From Rhynchopus euleeides (taxonomy: Eukaryota > Euglenozoa > Diplonemea > Diplonemida > Diplonemidae), in contig OY723237.1 of the NCBI GenBank assembly GCA_963210315.1, positions 558,001-622,000 of the forward strand: DNA of 64,000 bases, in the 5' to 3' direction. Position 1 is the stretch's first letter. Every line of letters begins with the position of its first letter. The notes beneath the pieces are model-generated. The model did not search any database. It was not told where the DNA came from and worked only from the letters and a program-made list of their open reading frames with translations. The translations under genes were made by a program, and so were the position numbers. Below are positions 10,001-22,000 of the stretch, piece after piece.

Positions 10001-13000
10001 GTGGGCGAGCTGCGGCGGCAGACGGAGCGCCTGGGGGTCACGGTGCGCGACCTGCGGGCCTCCTGCGAGGCTGACCGCAAGGACGCCACGGCCGCCCAGC
10101 AGCAGTCGGAGCGGGCGACCGGGGAGCAGGTGGCCCGCCTCCAGAGCCGCCTGGATGAGGTGTGTGGGGAGCTGCGGGGGACCTGCGAGGCGCAGATGGC
10201 GCGGCACGGGGCCCAGCAGCTCAAGGCCCTTGCCGAGAAGGCAACCCAGCTCGACACTACCCTTCGAGCTGACCTCCAACAGGCAGGGAAGGAGGAGGGC
10301 GAGAGGGTGCAGCGCCAGCTGACGCAGCAGGCCAGCGAGCTCGGGCAGAGCTGGCAGGGCCTGCTAGAGGGGGTGCGCGACGCGGAGGAGCAGCGCAAGC
10401 TGCAACACCAGGAGATGCTCATCTCCGTGAGGCGGGAGCTGAGCGCTGCCACAAAGGGGCTGGGTGCGTCCAAGGGGGCGAAGGGCAAACCGCCGGCGGG
10501 GCCCACGGCCGGGCCGGCTGCGGATGCCCTGCCAGCACCCACAAAACCCGCCCGCTCCTCCCCCAGCACCACCACCACCACCACCTCTGCCACCTCCGCC
10601 GCCTCTGACTCCTCCGCCCCTGCCCCGCCCAGTGATTCGAGCAGTAAACCCGTGACACCTAAGGCACCCGGGGCACCAACAACGTCGAGCGCCGCCCCGA
10701 CCCCAGCGCAGCCAGCAGCAGTGCCGCCGGCAGCACCGGCGCCGCCTGCCCAGCCTGCCCCGCCGGCCCCACCCCTCCTCGAAGCCCTGACGCCCACGGC
10801 AGTTGGCGGGGATGAGGCCCCACCCTGTAGGGTGCCGGGAGCCAGCAGGAACGGGAGGACCAGGCAGGCCTCCATCACGGCGTACCTGAAGCCTCGTTCC
10901 AACCGCCTTACCCCCTACCCGCAGAAGCCGGATGAGGAATAGGGGGGCGGGCGCTCCGGCCAGCGGGGGGGACCCGCGCAGGAGATTAACGTTCCCCCTG
11001 GCCGGGGTGCCGACCACGTCTGGGGACAAATCACGTTCGCCGTCGGGCCCCCAGCCGCACCCCACCCCGAGAAACAGGAGGTCTCGGGGCGTATACAAAC
11101 ACCTCCACACACCCCAAGTAGAACCCCAACCCCAACATCACCCCCAACCCCACCTAGACCCAGCCGAGCCGCTGTACGGGCAGGAGATACCCGGGCAACG
11201 GCCCCGTGCTGGGACCCCGTAGATTTGGCGACAGGGGCAGGAGAACCCCGGCGCCTCCGTGGGGGGGGACAGGAGTACTCCCCCTCCACCATAGAGCAAG
11301 ACGAGCAGTGGTTGACGCATGCTGCAAGGAGACTGATGGCGCTCCGGGTACCAGTGCCGAAGGACGGCAACTGCCAGTACGCCGGCCTTGCAGAGCAGTG
11401 CGCGGAGTGGACAGCAGGCGGGTTGCGTGCAGCGGTGGCGTCGTCCATGCGGCAAAACGCAGAGCGCAGGGCCTCGTACGTGCCCGACCACGATGACCCG
11501 CAGGCCCCTACATCCTACGACGACTACGTCGAGAAGCAGACGCGCCCGGGGACATACGGAGACGCGGCTACCCTCCGGGTTGCGGCAGAAGTTCTGGATG
11601 CCCAGGTGTGGCTGCTCGCCTCCAGCAGCAAGCAATGCATGACCCGGTGTGGGGAGGGAGCCAAGGTGCTGGGCCTTACGTGGAGGCCCTTCCACTACGA
11701 TGTGCTCCGTTTCCCCCTTAGCCTGGCCCGGGAGCTAGCTGTGACGCCGACGAACCAGTGGGACATCCCTGCAGCCCTTCCTATGCCCACCCCGGCCACA
11801 GCGGACGGGACGCGAGTGCCTACGCCCGTCCAGGGGTCCACAGCGTCACCGCCCCCGCGGCGATTGCGGCATCCTGCATATCAACTAACAACACCGGGAG
11901 TGATCAGGCTGGCGACAGCGAATGTAACGTCACTGCAGACGCACCTAGGCGACGTGGCGGGCCTGAAGGCGGATGTTGTGGCCCTGCAGGAAACCCGAGT
12001 CCCGGACCCGAGCAAGGGCACGCACAACGGCTACTTCGCAGCCCACGGCTGGGCTATGCACTGGGGCAAGGGCATGCCCAGGGTCGCAGGCGCGAACGGC
12101 CGCGAACAAACAAGGCCCGGAGGTGTGGCTGTCATGGCGAAGGAGGGCCTTGTCGCGCAAGTGGTGCAGCCGAAGACCGCGCAGGAGCAGAAGTTGTACG
12201 ACAGTACCCGCATGGTGCACGTAGTGCTAGCGATTGGAGACGGGAAAACGGCGCTTCATATCCTGAGCGTGTACGGCCACTCGGGGACCGAAGTGGGTGA
12301 GCAGCGGGAAGCCCTCCTGCAAGAGACGCTCGACCTCGCAGCTGGGTTGGGGCAGGTGCCCGTGCTACTGATGGGGGACCTCAACACCAACCCGGAAACC
12401 AGCGCCACGCTGTCCCAGGCGTGCCGGGTGGGCGGCTGGGTCGACGCGGCGACGACGCATGCGGAGCTCGCACAACAGAGCGTGCAGAACACGTGCTGGG
12501 CGTCGGAGAACGGCACTCGGCTGGACATCTGCCTGATGAACTCCTGCGCAGCGCCGGCCCTGCGTCGCGTTGAGGTGGCGAAGCGGGGGGACTACGACAT
12601 ACCCACGCACTGCCCGCTTTTTGTAGACCTAGACCTCACTGCCTTCCGCCGCCCCAAAAAGATCTGCATTCTTCCCACCCCTTTCCCTGCGGGTAAGCCC
12701 AAGCTGGGAGACGCTGCGGCGAGAGGGATAATGCAGGACGTGCTTGCAGAGGGGGAACTGCGCCACGGAGCAACGGCCGCGCAGCTCCTCCACCGAGCCT
12801 CCACCTGCGGCGAGCGTTTCCTAAAGCGTGTCCATGTAGGCCACCTGGAGAGGCAGGAAGCGGCCTACACAGGCAGAGCGGAGGGCTACCACATGCAGTG
12901 GTCGCGGGCGGCCACCAAGCACCACCCCGCCTCTGCACGGGGGGCCGGTGACACGAACACCCGGGCGAAGGACGGACTGTTGGGGAACCTCCGATGCCTC

Positions 13001-16000
13001 GTCCAAGAGGGTCTCAAGCGACTGCAAGCCGATGCACCGTACGGCCTCACGAATGGGGAGAAGCACGCCTGGAACGCCGCAAAGAACCGCCTGAGGGAGG
13101 GGGGCCTCCCCCAGGGGCTGCAAGCAGCGCTGACGAACACAACCTCGCAGTTGCCGGACCTGGAGATCCTGGAGCAGGCCCTCATTGCCTTGGAGGGGTC
13201 GCAGAGGGGCATGTTCGACAGGCTCCGCGACGCGAGGATCCGCACGTGGAAGGCGAGGATGCAGAAAGCTTGGACATACGAGGCAGGGCAGGTGTTCGCG
13301 TACCTCGCAGATCGCTTCTGCGCTCCAGCCACCTTCATGCGGCGCGAAGACGGCTCTTTCACGGCCTGCCCCAAGGAGGCGGACGAGCTGCTGAGGAGCG
13401 ACACGGCGTGGGGAGGGTACTTCCGTAAGTACGCAACGACGCCAGAGCCCCGGTGGGACACCTTCCGCCAAAAGTACCTCCGCTTTCTCCCCGAGGTGGC
13501 TGACATGGAGTGCAAGACCATCACGGCAGAAGACGTTGGGAAGGCCTTGGCCAAGATGTCCACGTCCACCTCGCCGGGCCTGCACGGTTGGCGGGTCCAC
13601 GAACTGAGACAACTCCCGCACGAACTCCTCAGGCTCTTCGCGGAGGTGTTCAACGAAGTTGAACGGTCGGGCGAGTGGCCGGAGCAGCTGATGCACGCCA
13701 TGATCTGCCTCATCCCCAAGCCTGGCAGCTCAGGAGAGCCACTGTCGCAGCGCCCCATCAGTATCACCCCCGTGCTGTACAGAGTGTGGGCAGCTATCCG
13801 GGTGAAACCGGCACTGAAGTGGTTGGAGATCATCGCGCCCGAAGACCTGCACGGCTGCCGGCCTGGCCACGGTGCGGAGGACCTCATCTGGCACCTGGCG
13901 GCACGTATTGAAGAAGCCCACCTCACAGGGCGACCGCTGCACGGAGTCGCCCTCGACTTCAAGAAGTGCTTCGACACGGTGCCAATCGACCTCACCTTCC
14001 GCCTGGCTGCGGAGCTCGGTTTCGACGCCCGTGTCCTGCGCACCCTGCGAGCAGCGTACAGGACGATGCAGCGGCACTTCCGGGCGAGCGGCACCATCGG
14101 GGAAGGCTTCCTGCCAACTAACGGCATCATGCAGGGTTGCCCCATCAGTGTCGTGCTGATTAACGTGCTGGTGGGTGTGTGGATGAGGATGGTCGAGCAC
14201 CGGCAGGACACAAGGGCGCTGTCTTTCGTTGACGACGTATACGCCACAGCCCCCAGCCCGGAGATCCTGCAAGACGTTGTAGACGACTCTGCGGGTTTCT
14301 CCCACGACACCGGGATGGCTATTTGTGCAGAAATCAAGTCTCGCGTTTTCTCGACATCCCCCGGGCCGCTCCGGATTATGTACCGGGCAAGGGATGGCGA
14401 GGCCACTCCCCTCCGGCAGCGCAACAGCTTCGACTGTCTCGGGGCCATGCTACACGCGCGCCTGATCAGGGAAGGGCGCACAGCGCCCCAGTCCGAGCGC
14501 ATCGCCCGCCGGAAGGAAGGTGCGCAGCAGAACCTCCGCAGAACCTCAGCGCTGCCCCTGCCGGTGCAATGGAAAGGGCAGGCGGCGGCGATGACGGCAG
14601 GGGCTCGACTATATTACGATGCCCTCGTAACTCGTTGGGACAGCAAGGACATCAGGCGATGGAGGGGCCTCTTCGTCGCCGCGCTCTGGTCTGGCCCACC
14701 TCGCAGAGCACAGGAGATTGTGCTGTGTGTCCTCCATCAGGCGCACCGGGTGGACCCCGCTGTCGCCCCCCCCTACCGGCAGATCACCACATGGGCCAAG
14801 CAGATCAAAAAGTGGAGTCACAGCAGGGTGCTGTCCGAGGCAGCCTGGGGGAGTAGAGAGAGGCTTGAGGGGACAGGCCCCTTCGCGCTTTTCTGGGCCG
14901 CCCTGCAGGGGATTGAATGGCGCTGGAGTGCTGCGACCACCCTGGCTTACACTGACGAAGCTGGTCGCGATGTCACCTTCGACCCTGTTGCTGCAACACC
15001 GAGCGCCTGGGCTATCTTTGCACACGACCTCCGCCAATCCCTGCGTAACGCAACGGCGAAGAAGCTGGCCGAACGCAGAGACGACTTCCAAGGAGCAGAG
15101 CACGGCATTGACGGGAGGGTGACACGTTGCGTCCTGGAGGGAGAGGGCGCTGCAATCACGGGGTACCAGCGAGGCCTCCTCCGCTCCGTTGTTGCAGGGG
15201 CGGTGCCTGCTCGTGGGCGCACAGGTCTGGGGGAGGTGTGCCGATACTGCACATCTGGGACCCCGGAGACGGTATCACACCTGTGGTGGGACTGCGCGGC
15301 ATGGGAGCCAGTCCGCCAGAAGCACCCCATAGCAGCGAGGGACCGGACGGCCTGGCCGGCATGCCTGGCCCAGTGCGGGGTGGCGCCCATTTACAGATAC
15401 AGCGTCCCGGAGAACGAGCAGCCGCTGCCCATGTCCTTTGCGGACAGGATCACCACCGTGGCACAGCTCCACCGCTACTTCATCGCAGTCCTGGCGGCGC
15501 GACAGGAGAAGGACGGGCTGCTCGACCGCTCTGTGCGCCATCACCGTACTACCGTCTACCCCTGGGAGTGGAGCACCCCTAACCCCGAGAGTGCCTCCAT
15601 CCCTGCACTGGCGCCTTCCGAAGTCAAGCAGACGTGGGGCAAGCGGCCCCCAGGCATGTGGGTGGCCCTCTGCGACTGGCTAAGGGGCCTAAAGTGGGGA
15701 CCGCAGGGGAGTGAGCATACTGTGACCCTGATGGAGCTGGCCGTGGACTTCGAGCTATCAACTGGCCTTACCCTCCCAGACACCGTGACGCGCCGCATCC
15801 GCCCCCCCGCCCACGTGGACCCGAATAGGAAGGGCGCGAGGGAGGCCCGCTCGCGCATCCCTGCAGACACAGCCCCAGGGCTCACCCTGTACTTTGACGG
15901 TGGTGCGCGCGACAATGGCACCCCCTTCGCCGTGGCGGGGGCAGGGGCGGTGCTATACCAAGACGGTTGCAAGGTTTCAGAGAAAGTACTCCCGCTGCTG

Positions 16001-19000
16001 AACGTGCGTAGCAACAACATTGCTGAGTACGAGGCGCTCCGTGCAGGTCTGCGCCTCCTCGAGAGGGGTGATGCCCCTGAGGGCCCAGTCACAGTGCGGG
16101 GCGACTCCCAGGTGGTGCTGCGCCAGCTCCAAGGGGACTCATTGTGCCGGGATGCCGCCCTCCGTCCTCTGTTCCTCAGCACGTCCCGGCTAGCTGCGGA
16201 CCTCCAACCGAGGTTCACTCTCACATACGAGCATGTGAAGAGGGAATCCAACACAGATGCTGATGCCCTCAGTAACGCCGCGATGGACGAGGCTGAAAGG
16301 CTGGGGGCCTCACGGCAGCAGCTCCAGCAGGACCTCACGGTGTTCCAGAGCAGTATCCTGGGGAAGGCTGCCTCGCTGAAGGGGCTCTGCAGCATGGTGA
16401 CGAAAGTAGGCACTGGGCCCTGGCATTGCGGCCATGCTGCCAACTCAACAGTCCTCACGGCGATCGGTGGATCTGTGGCGGCGGGCCTGTCGAGGAGGGC
16501 CCAGCTGAACCCTGCCACTGAGTCGGTGATGCGCAGCCTCCAAGCGCACCTGGCTGTGCCAGCCCCCAGCCGGACGGATACAGTGTTCCATGATCGCGGA
16601 ATGGCGTGGGCCGCTACCTTCGCTCCGCAGCCGCACTACCCTGAGGGTTGGCAGCAATCGGCCCAGCAGTGGGCGGCGCGTGGTCGGCAGGCCAACAGCC
16701 GGGTAGGGCGCCCATGGGAGCGGAGGGGCGCTGCCCCCCGAACTGCTCCCCCTGGTGCCAGGAGGAACGCAAAGGTGCTTGCCTGCAAGTTGCATTGGAA
16801 GCCCCGTTGCTCGGCATGCCAGAAGCGGCGCCTCCCGGAGGAGGTGTGCTGCCGCAACCACCACAAGGAGGGGGACGGGCTCCCGGTCACTATGGGCTTC
16901 TGCAAACGCCACAGCATGGACCGATGCGGTGACTGCTACAGCGATGGCAAAACACTACCACATTGCTGCCAAGCACACCACGCCGGCTATGCTGCACGCC
17001 CTCCTCCCCGGAGTGGCACTGAGTTGGCCCCACACTCTAACCCGAGTGGGGCCTCCGCTGTGACGTAGAAATGGGCGGGGGTGGGCAATGATCCGCGCAG
17101 GATCTCCCCACACAAAACGTGGTCACCACACACACACACACACAGCGGGGTGGGCTAGGACCCGTGCAGGGTTAACCCACCTAAAAAGTGATCAACACAC
17201 ACACACACAGCTGCAGTAAAACCTGCCCTCTGTGCACAGGGCAGCAAGGCACATCACAGTGCATACTATAAGATGGGGAGGTCGACCGTCCCCACGACAC
17301 CGACGACGAAGAAGAGAACCCAGAGCCAGTACTTGGGGTCGTTGAGGATGTAGAACCCACTGTAGTAGAAGGAGGAGTCTCCAAACAGGATGGGGATGCT
17401 GCTGTACACAACAAGGAACAGCAGGTAGAAGAAGATGGACAGCAGGATGCCCAGCAGCTGGATCCAGGTCCAGCACCGGATGTGAACGGCGAGCTTTGCC
17501 AGCACGGTGCAGATCTGGCACGTCAGTATCAGGGCGCCGTGCGACAGCAGGTCGATGGTGCGTCCGTTCTCCCCACCGAAGTCGTCGTTCTCCTGCGTGG
17601 TGTAGGTCAGCCCGAAGAGGAGGATCGAGTGCCACACAGCCCCGCCGAACCACATGATGATGGCGCGTGTGTCGAAGTAGAGGCCTTCGCTCATCTCGGT
17701 GTACAGCACAGGCTTCTCCTCGACCATATCCTCCGCCACGTCCTTCTCGAACATCCCGACGAACAGCGGCGGGATGGAGGTGAAGGCGAAGTTCTGGAAT
17801 GCGAGGAGCCACGAGTCGAACAGGGTCTGCCCGCTGAACCCGCAGAGAAAGGAGAAGATGATCTGGATCAGCGACAGCGTGAAGTTCTTATAGAAGGAGA
17901 ACATGATACACATCGCATTGCGGTACAGCGCGTATCGCCCGTGCACCTGCAGCAGTGGGTGGTGGGTTGGGTTGGGTTGGGTTGGGCTCACTTCCCCTAA
18001 GAATAGGCGCTAAGCACATTGTCTGCCATACCATCATCAGCCGCTTCAGGTGTTTAAACCTGGGGATAGCGTAGTCAGACGCGAGCACCGCTTGGGACCC
18101 CTCGAGCCCCATGATGCCGATCCCGACGTAACTCTCCTGTGTGTGCAGGGGCAGGTGTGGGGGGGAGGGGACATCCGCGCGTTCCATGATCCAAACAGCA
18201 TCCAGGCATACATTGATCATGGGCACGTCATTGCTCCCGTCCCCAATAGCGAGGGCTGTCTCGCCTGTCTTCTCCTGGAAAGCGCGCACGATGCGCCCCT
18301 GTGTGGCAGCAGGGTGGTTGGCAGAAGTGGAGGCAAGCACACAGGGCATCATGCCATGCCCGCATGGGTGTGTGTGCAGTGTGAGGGGTGGGGGGCGAAT
18401 GAGGAAGTGCCATCCGGGAAAGGTGAAGCCGTGCCCCCCACCCCCCCCGTTTCGCCGTTGTGTTCGAGCCCACACGCTTGCCCCAAGCAAGACAACTGCT
18501 GACAAACAACAGCTGGGGGAGCGGTGGGGCCATATTTAACCCGTGTAAACCCCAACCTCTCCCGCGACCCCTAATAACGGATTGTCACTCGGGCGTACCT
18601 TCTGCTCCGGCGTGAGGCGGCACAGCACTCCGGAGTTGACGATGCGGGCCAGCTCGATGAAGTCGGACCACATCTTCTCCACGGCGTCCTTCGCAGCCGG
18701 CTCCTCGCACCCGTCAGGGCCTGGGGGGATAATAATGCTGAGGGTTGCACCGTCAGTCACAATCGCAGACTTCTGCCCCTGAGACTGCGACCGCTTCGCA
18801 TCGTCAATGCCGCGAGCAAGGAACGATCCCTGTTGCAAAGGTGGGTAGGGGTGGGGGTGGGTGGCTCGACCAGCAGCACTGCCTGCCTGGTGGGGTGTGT
18901 TTTTGAGGCAATGTGCAGAGGAGGTCTGCCCGGCGGAAACACTCGTCGTGGAGTTGGGGGGGGGGGTTCTCCCCACTCCCCCCCGGGACTCATGCAGGGG

Positions 19001-22000
19001 GGTCAGGATCGTCACAACCGCAGCATACCGAGGCGACGCTGCGGCCTGCTTTGAAGGCCTCGAGGGCATCGTCGCTGTCGCTTGCAAATATGGGAGGTGT
19101 CTGCGGGAAGGAGGAGGTGTGTGGTGGGGCTTGCGTGGCGGCAGCGGGTGTCCATCATTCACACCACACCCCCCAGTGGCAGCACAGCACCATACAGTTG
19201 CAGACGGGTCGGACAGGCCACAGAGCCATGACTCGCGCAGGAGTCGGCGTCTGGCACGTGCCTGCTCCGGCAGGCTGACATCCTCGGAGTACGCACCCGG
19301 CAGCTGTGGCGGTGGCGGGTGTTGGTGGTGCACAACATCCTCTGAGAACCCGCAATCACAAGGCTCCCCCACCACAGTGGCGTTAATCTTGTTCCGTTGA
19401 GTGCAGGACGCACCGAGCAAGCTCTGGTGGTGCCTCCACTGTCGAGGGATTACTCGCCCTACCACAGAGCCTCGGGGACCCGCCTTGGAGTTGCATAGCA
19501 CCCACATAGAGACATGAGTTTTGTTGTTGTTGTATAGTGCAGAGCACACCGAGCGCCTGCTCTTTGTGTGACCTCGACTGTCGTTAGGCTTAAGACACGC
19601 AACATTGGACATACGCTTGCAGAGATGTAGCACAGCTGCCACGTCTGCTTGTCAACGAGGCGAGCCGTGCCCGCGATTGTCTCTGCCGTCTCCTGCTTGT
19701 CCCCTGTGAGCATCCACACTACGATGCCAGCCGAGATGAGGTGGTCGATCGTCTCGGGCACTTGGTCCTGCAGCTTGTCTTCGATTGCAGTCGCGCCGCA
19801 GGCGAAGAAGTTCCGCTCCATCTGCGCCCAGCAGGACTCCATCGCGGCGTCACGCTCCTCAGACCCGACAATCTTCTTCGCAGACGAGTAGCTGTCCTGC
19901 CACTTGCCAAACTCCTTGTCGTCCAGCAGGGGCTTGTAGGCCATCACCAGGGTGCGCAGCCCGATCCCACCCAGCTTCGTCAGCTCGCCATTCAGGCGGT
20001 TCTGGTAGTAGTTGGTGTACCAGGGGTCGTCGCGCAGCCCCTCCACGCGGTCGTGCCTCTCCCTGCCGTGCACGTCCCGCTCATTCGACACGGCCCCAGC
20101 GCAGAGCTGCATCACAGCACTGTCCGCACCCTTGGTCAGGCAGAACCGGGTGGTCTGCTTGGTGTCCCGCAGGTCGATGCCACGCTGCTCGCAGGGGCCC
20201 TGCAGCACGATGGACATCATCTTCCGCTTCGACGTGAAGGGCAGCGTGTCCACGATGCGGTAGACAAAGTCCTTCCCCATCACCCTGATGGTGATGGACG
20301 ACGAGTTGCGCGACACAAACTCCACCCCGTTGTTCTGCGCCGCCTTCGCGAGAGCCACCTCATCGGGTGACGCGCCCTGGTAGAGGGTCTTGTCGGACTT
20401 GTTGTGCTCGTCGACAAAGACACTCAGCTCGTGGCACATCGCCAGGTTCATGAGATACCACAGCACATTCTCGATATTGCTCGAGCTCCGCGAGTGATGC
20501 GCCATGGGCGGCTCCTTCACGTCGTGGCTGTGCAGCAGCCGCAGCAGATCGCCGTTGTTCACGCTGTAGTGGAACTCCACACCGCTGGAGCGGATGTCCC
20601 TGTTCTCCGGCTGCCCGATCTCACCCGTGTGGAACTCCATGCGGTTCTCTGTCAGCGTCCCCGTCTTGTCGGAGAAGATGAAGCGGACAATAGCGAGCTG
20701 TTCGTTGAGGTCGCTCGTGCGGGGATTGCATCTGTGTGGAGAGTGGGTGTGTCGCAGTCGCAAAGGTCGGGTGTTGAATCAGGAGCAGGTGTGTGTGGTT
20801 GTGGTTGTGGTTGTGGTTGTGTTTGTTTCCATACCCGACCTCGCCGTCGCCGATGGTGTCGCCGTTCGCATCGAGGAGGCGTGTCTTCATCTTCGGGTCC
20901 CACTCCATGAACTTCGCTTGCACAGCTGTGGGTGCGGAAGGCGGTGTGTGGCGTGGCGGGGGCAAAGCAGGACAAAAGACGCACGCCAACACAACCACAC
21001 CCACACGTGGCCCTCCTCACCCTACCCACCACTACTCTTCTTGATGCGAATCTCCACTGAAACTCACGCGAATCCCACAGACAGAACCTCAGATGTACAC
21101 CCTTCACTCACGTGCAGTAGTACGTGCCCAGGGGTGGTGGTGGCAGTGGTGGCAAAGACATACCTTTTGTCAACTCGATTGTGACAAAGAGCGAGATGGG
21201 GATCATGACCGACACGAGGATGAAGTATGTGAGGTACCGCCAGAAGAACAGCCCCACATCCGACATGTCGGTGAGGTAGTTCTGGAGATACCACGCCTTG
21301 TCGTGGTTCTGCTGCTGGTAGACGACAGCCAGGCCGCACATCAGAAAGATGATCATCTGCTGCACGACGAACAGCGCCTTGATCATATTCCCCAGCTTCC
21401 TGTCCAGGTTGGGGAACTTCTGCTTCTTCGGCTTGTTGTTCTTCTGCATCTTGGTGTCCATCCCGGTGTACAGCACAATCCCATACGCCCACGACGTGTT
21501 CACCAACACAGACCCGCGGTAGAGAAACTGCGCTGTGTTCACCCCCTCCTGCTGCCCGCGGTACTCCACCAGCCCTGTCCAGTCATGCAGGTTCGCAGAG
21601 GGGCGGACACACTCGACGTAGATATCGGCATTGCGGAAGGCCTCCTCCGTCACCAGGTCCTTCGTGATGTTCTCCGACAGCCCGGTGGTCTTGTTCGTTG
21701 CGTGCGCAGCCTGGCGCAGCTTCGCATTTGTCTCCCCATCCAGCTGCATCGTCTCGATGTAAGCCACGTGCTCCGCGTCGTTCGTCGAGAGGAGGAGGAC
21801 ATCCGCCCGGACCTGCTCCCCCCTTGCGAGCTTGATGATGTCGCCCACCTCGATGTCCTTCGACGGGATATCCCCGTGCAGCACGCCGTCCTTCACGATA
21901 CCCGACAGCGCGCGCCCCTGCGTGCCATCGTCGTTCTCGTCATATTTTCCAGGCTGGCTGTTCCACTTCCGGTCATCCCGCGTCCGCTGCAGGTCCTCCC

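Larger units (their letters stand above)
7245..17211 (+). mobile_element. Full-length non-LTR retrotransposon inserted at an (AC)n microsatellite
   Basis: About 10 kb, bounded on the left by (CA)n at 7223-7244 and on the right by (AC)n ending at 17211. Order: 5' repeat unit, 440-base spacer, second 5' repeat unit, ORF1 (8438-10942), in-frame UAG, ORF2 polyprotein (to 17068), then a 3' UTR of two diverged units each ending in (AC)n. There are no LTRs and no poly(A). It lies antisense inside the last intron of the P4-ATPase gene, and removing it leaves a native intron of roughly 115 bases plus the microsatellite. AP endonuclease and RNase H domains place it near the I/ingi/R1-type LINEs (family knowledge). 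Both ORFs are intact, so it may be young. Confidence 0.9.

Noticed and set aside
9085..10902. 605-codon open frame antisense to retroelement ORF1
   Set aside because: Arg/Ser/Ala/Cys-rich with no domain; it mirrors the GC-biased third positions of the sense coiled-coil gene.
12886..14502. 538-codon minus-strand open frame over the reverse transcriptase region
   Set aside because: No domain, and the opposite strand holds the RT with all catalytic motifs.
17266..17991. Flippase gene ending at the TAG near 17266
   Set aside because: That TAG overlaps a GTATGC donor, and a phase-matched exon with a family-like tail exists at 7182.
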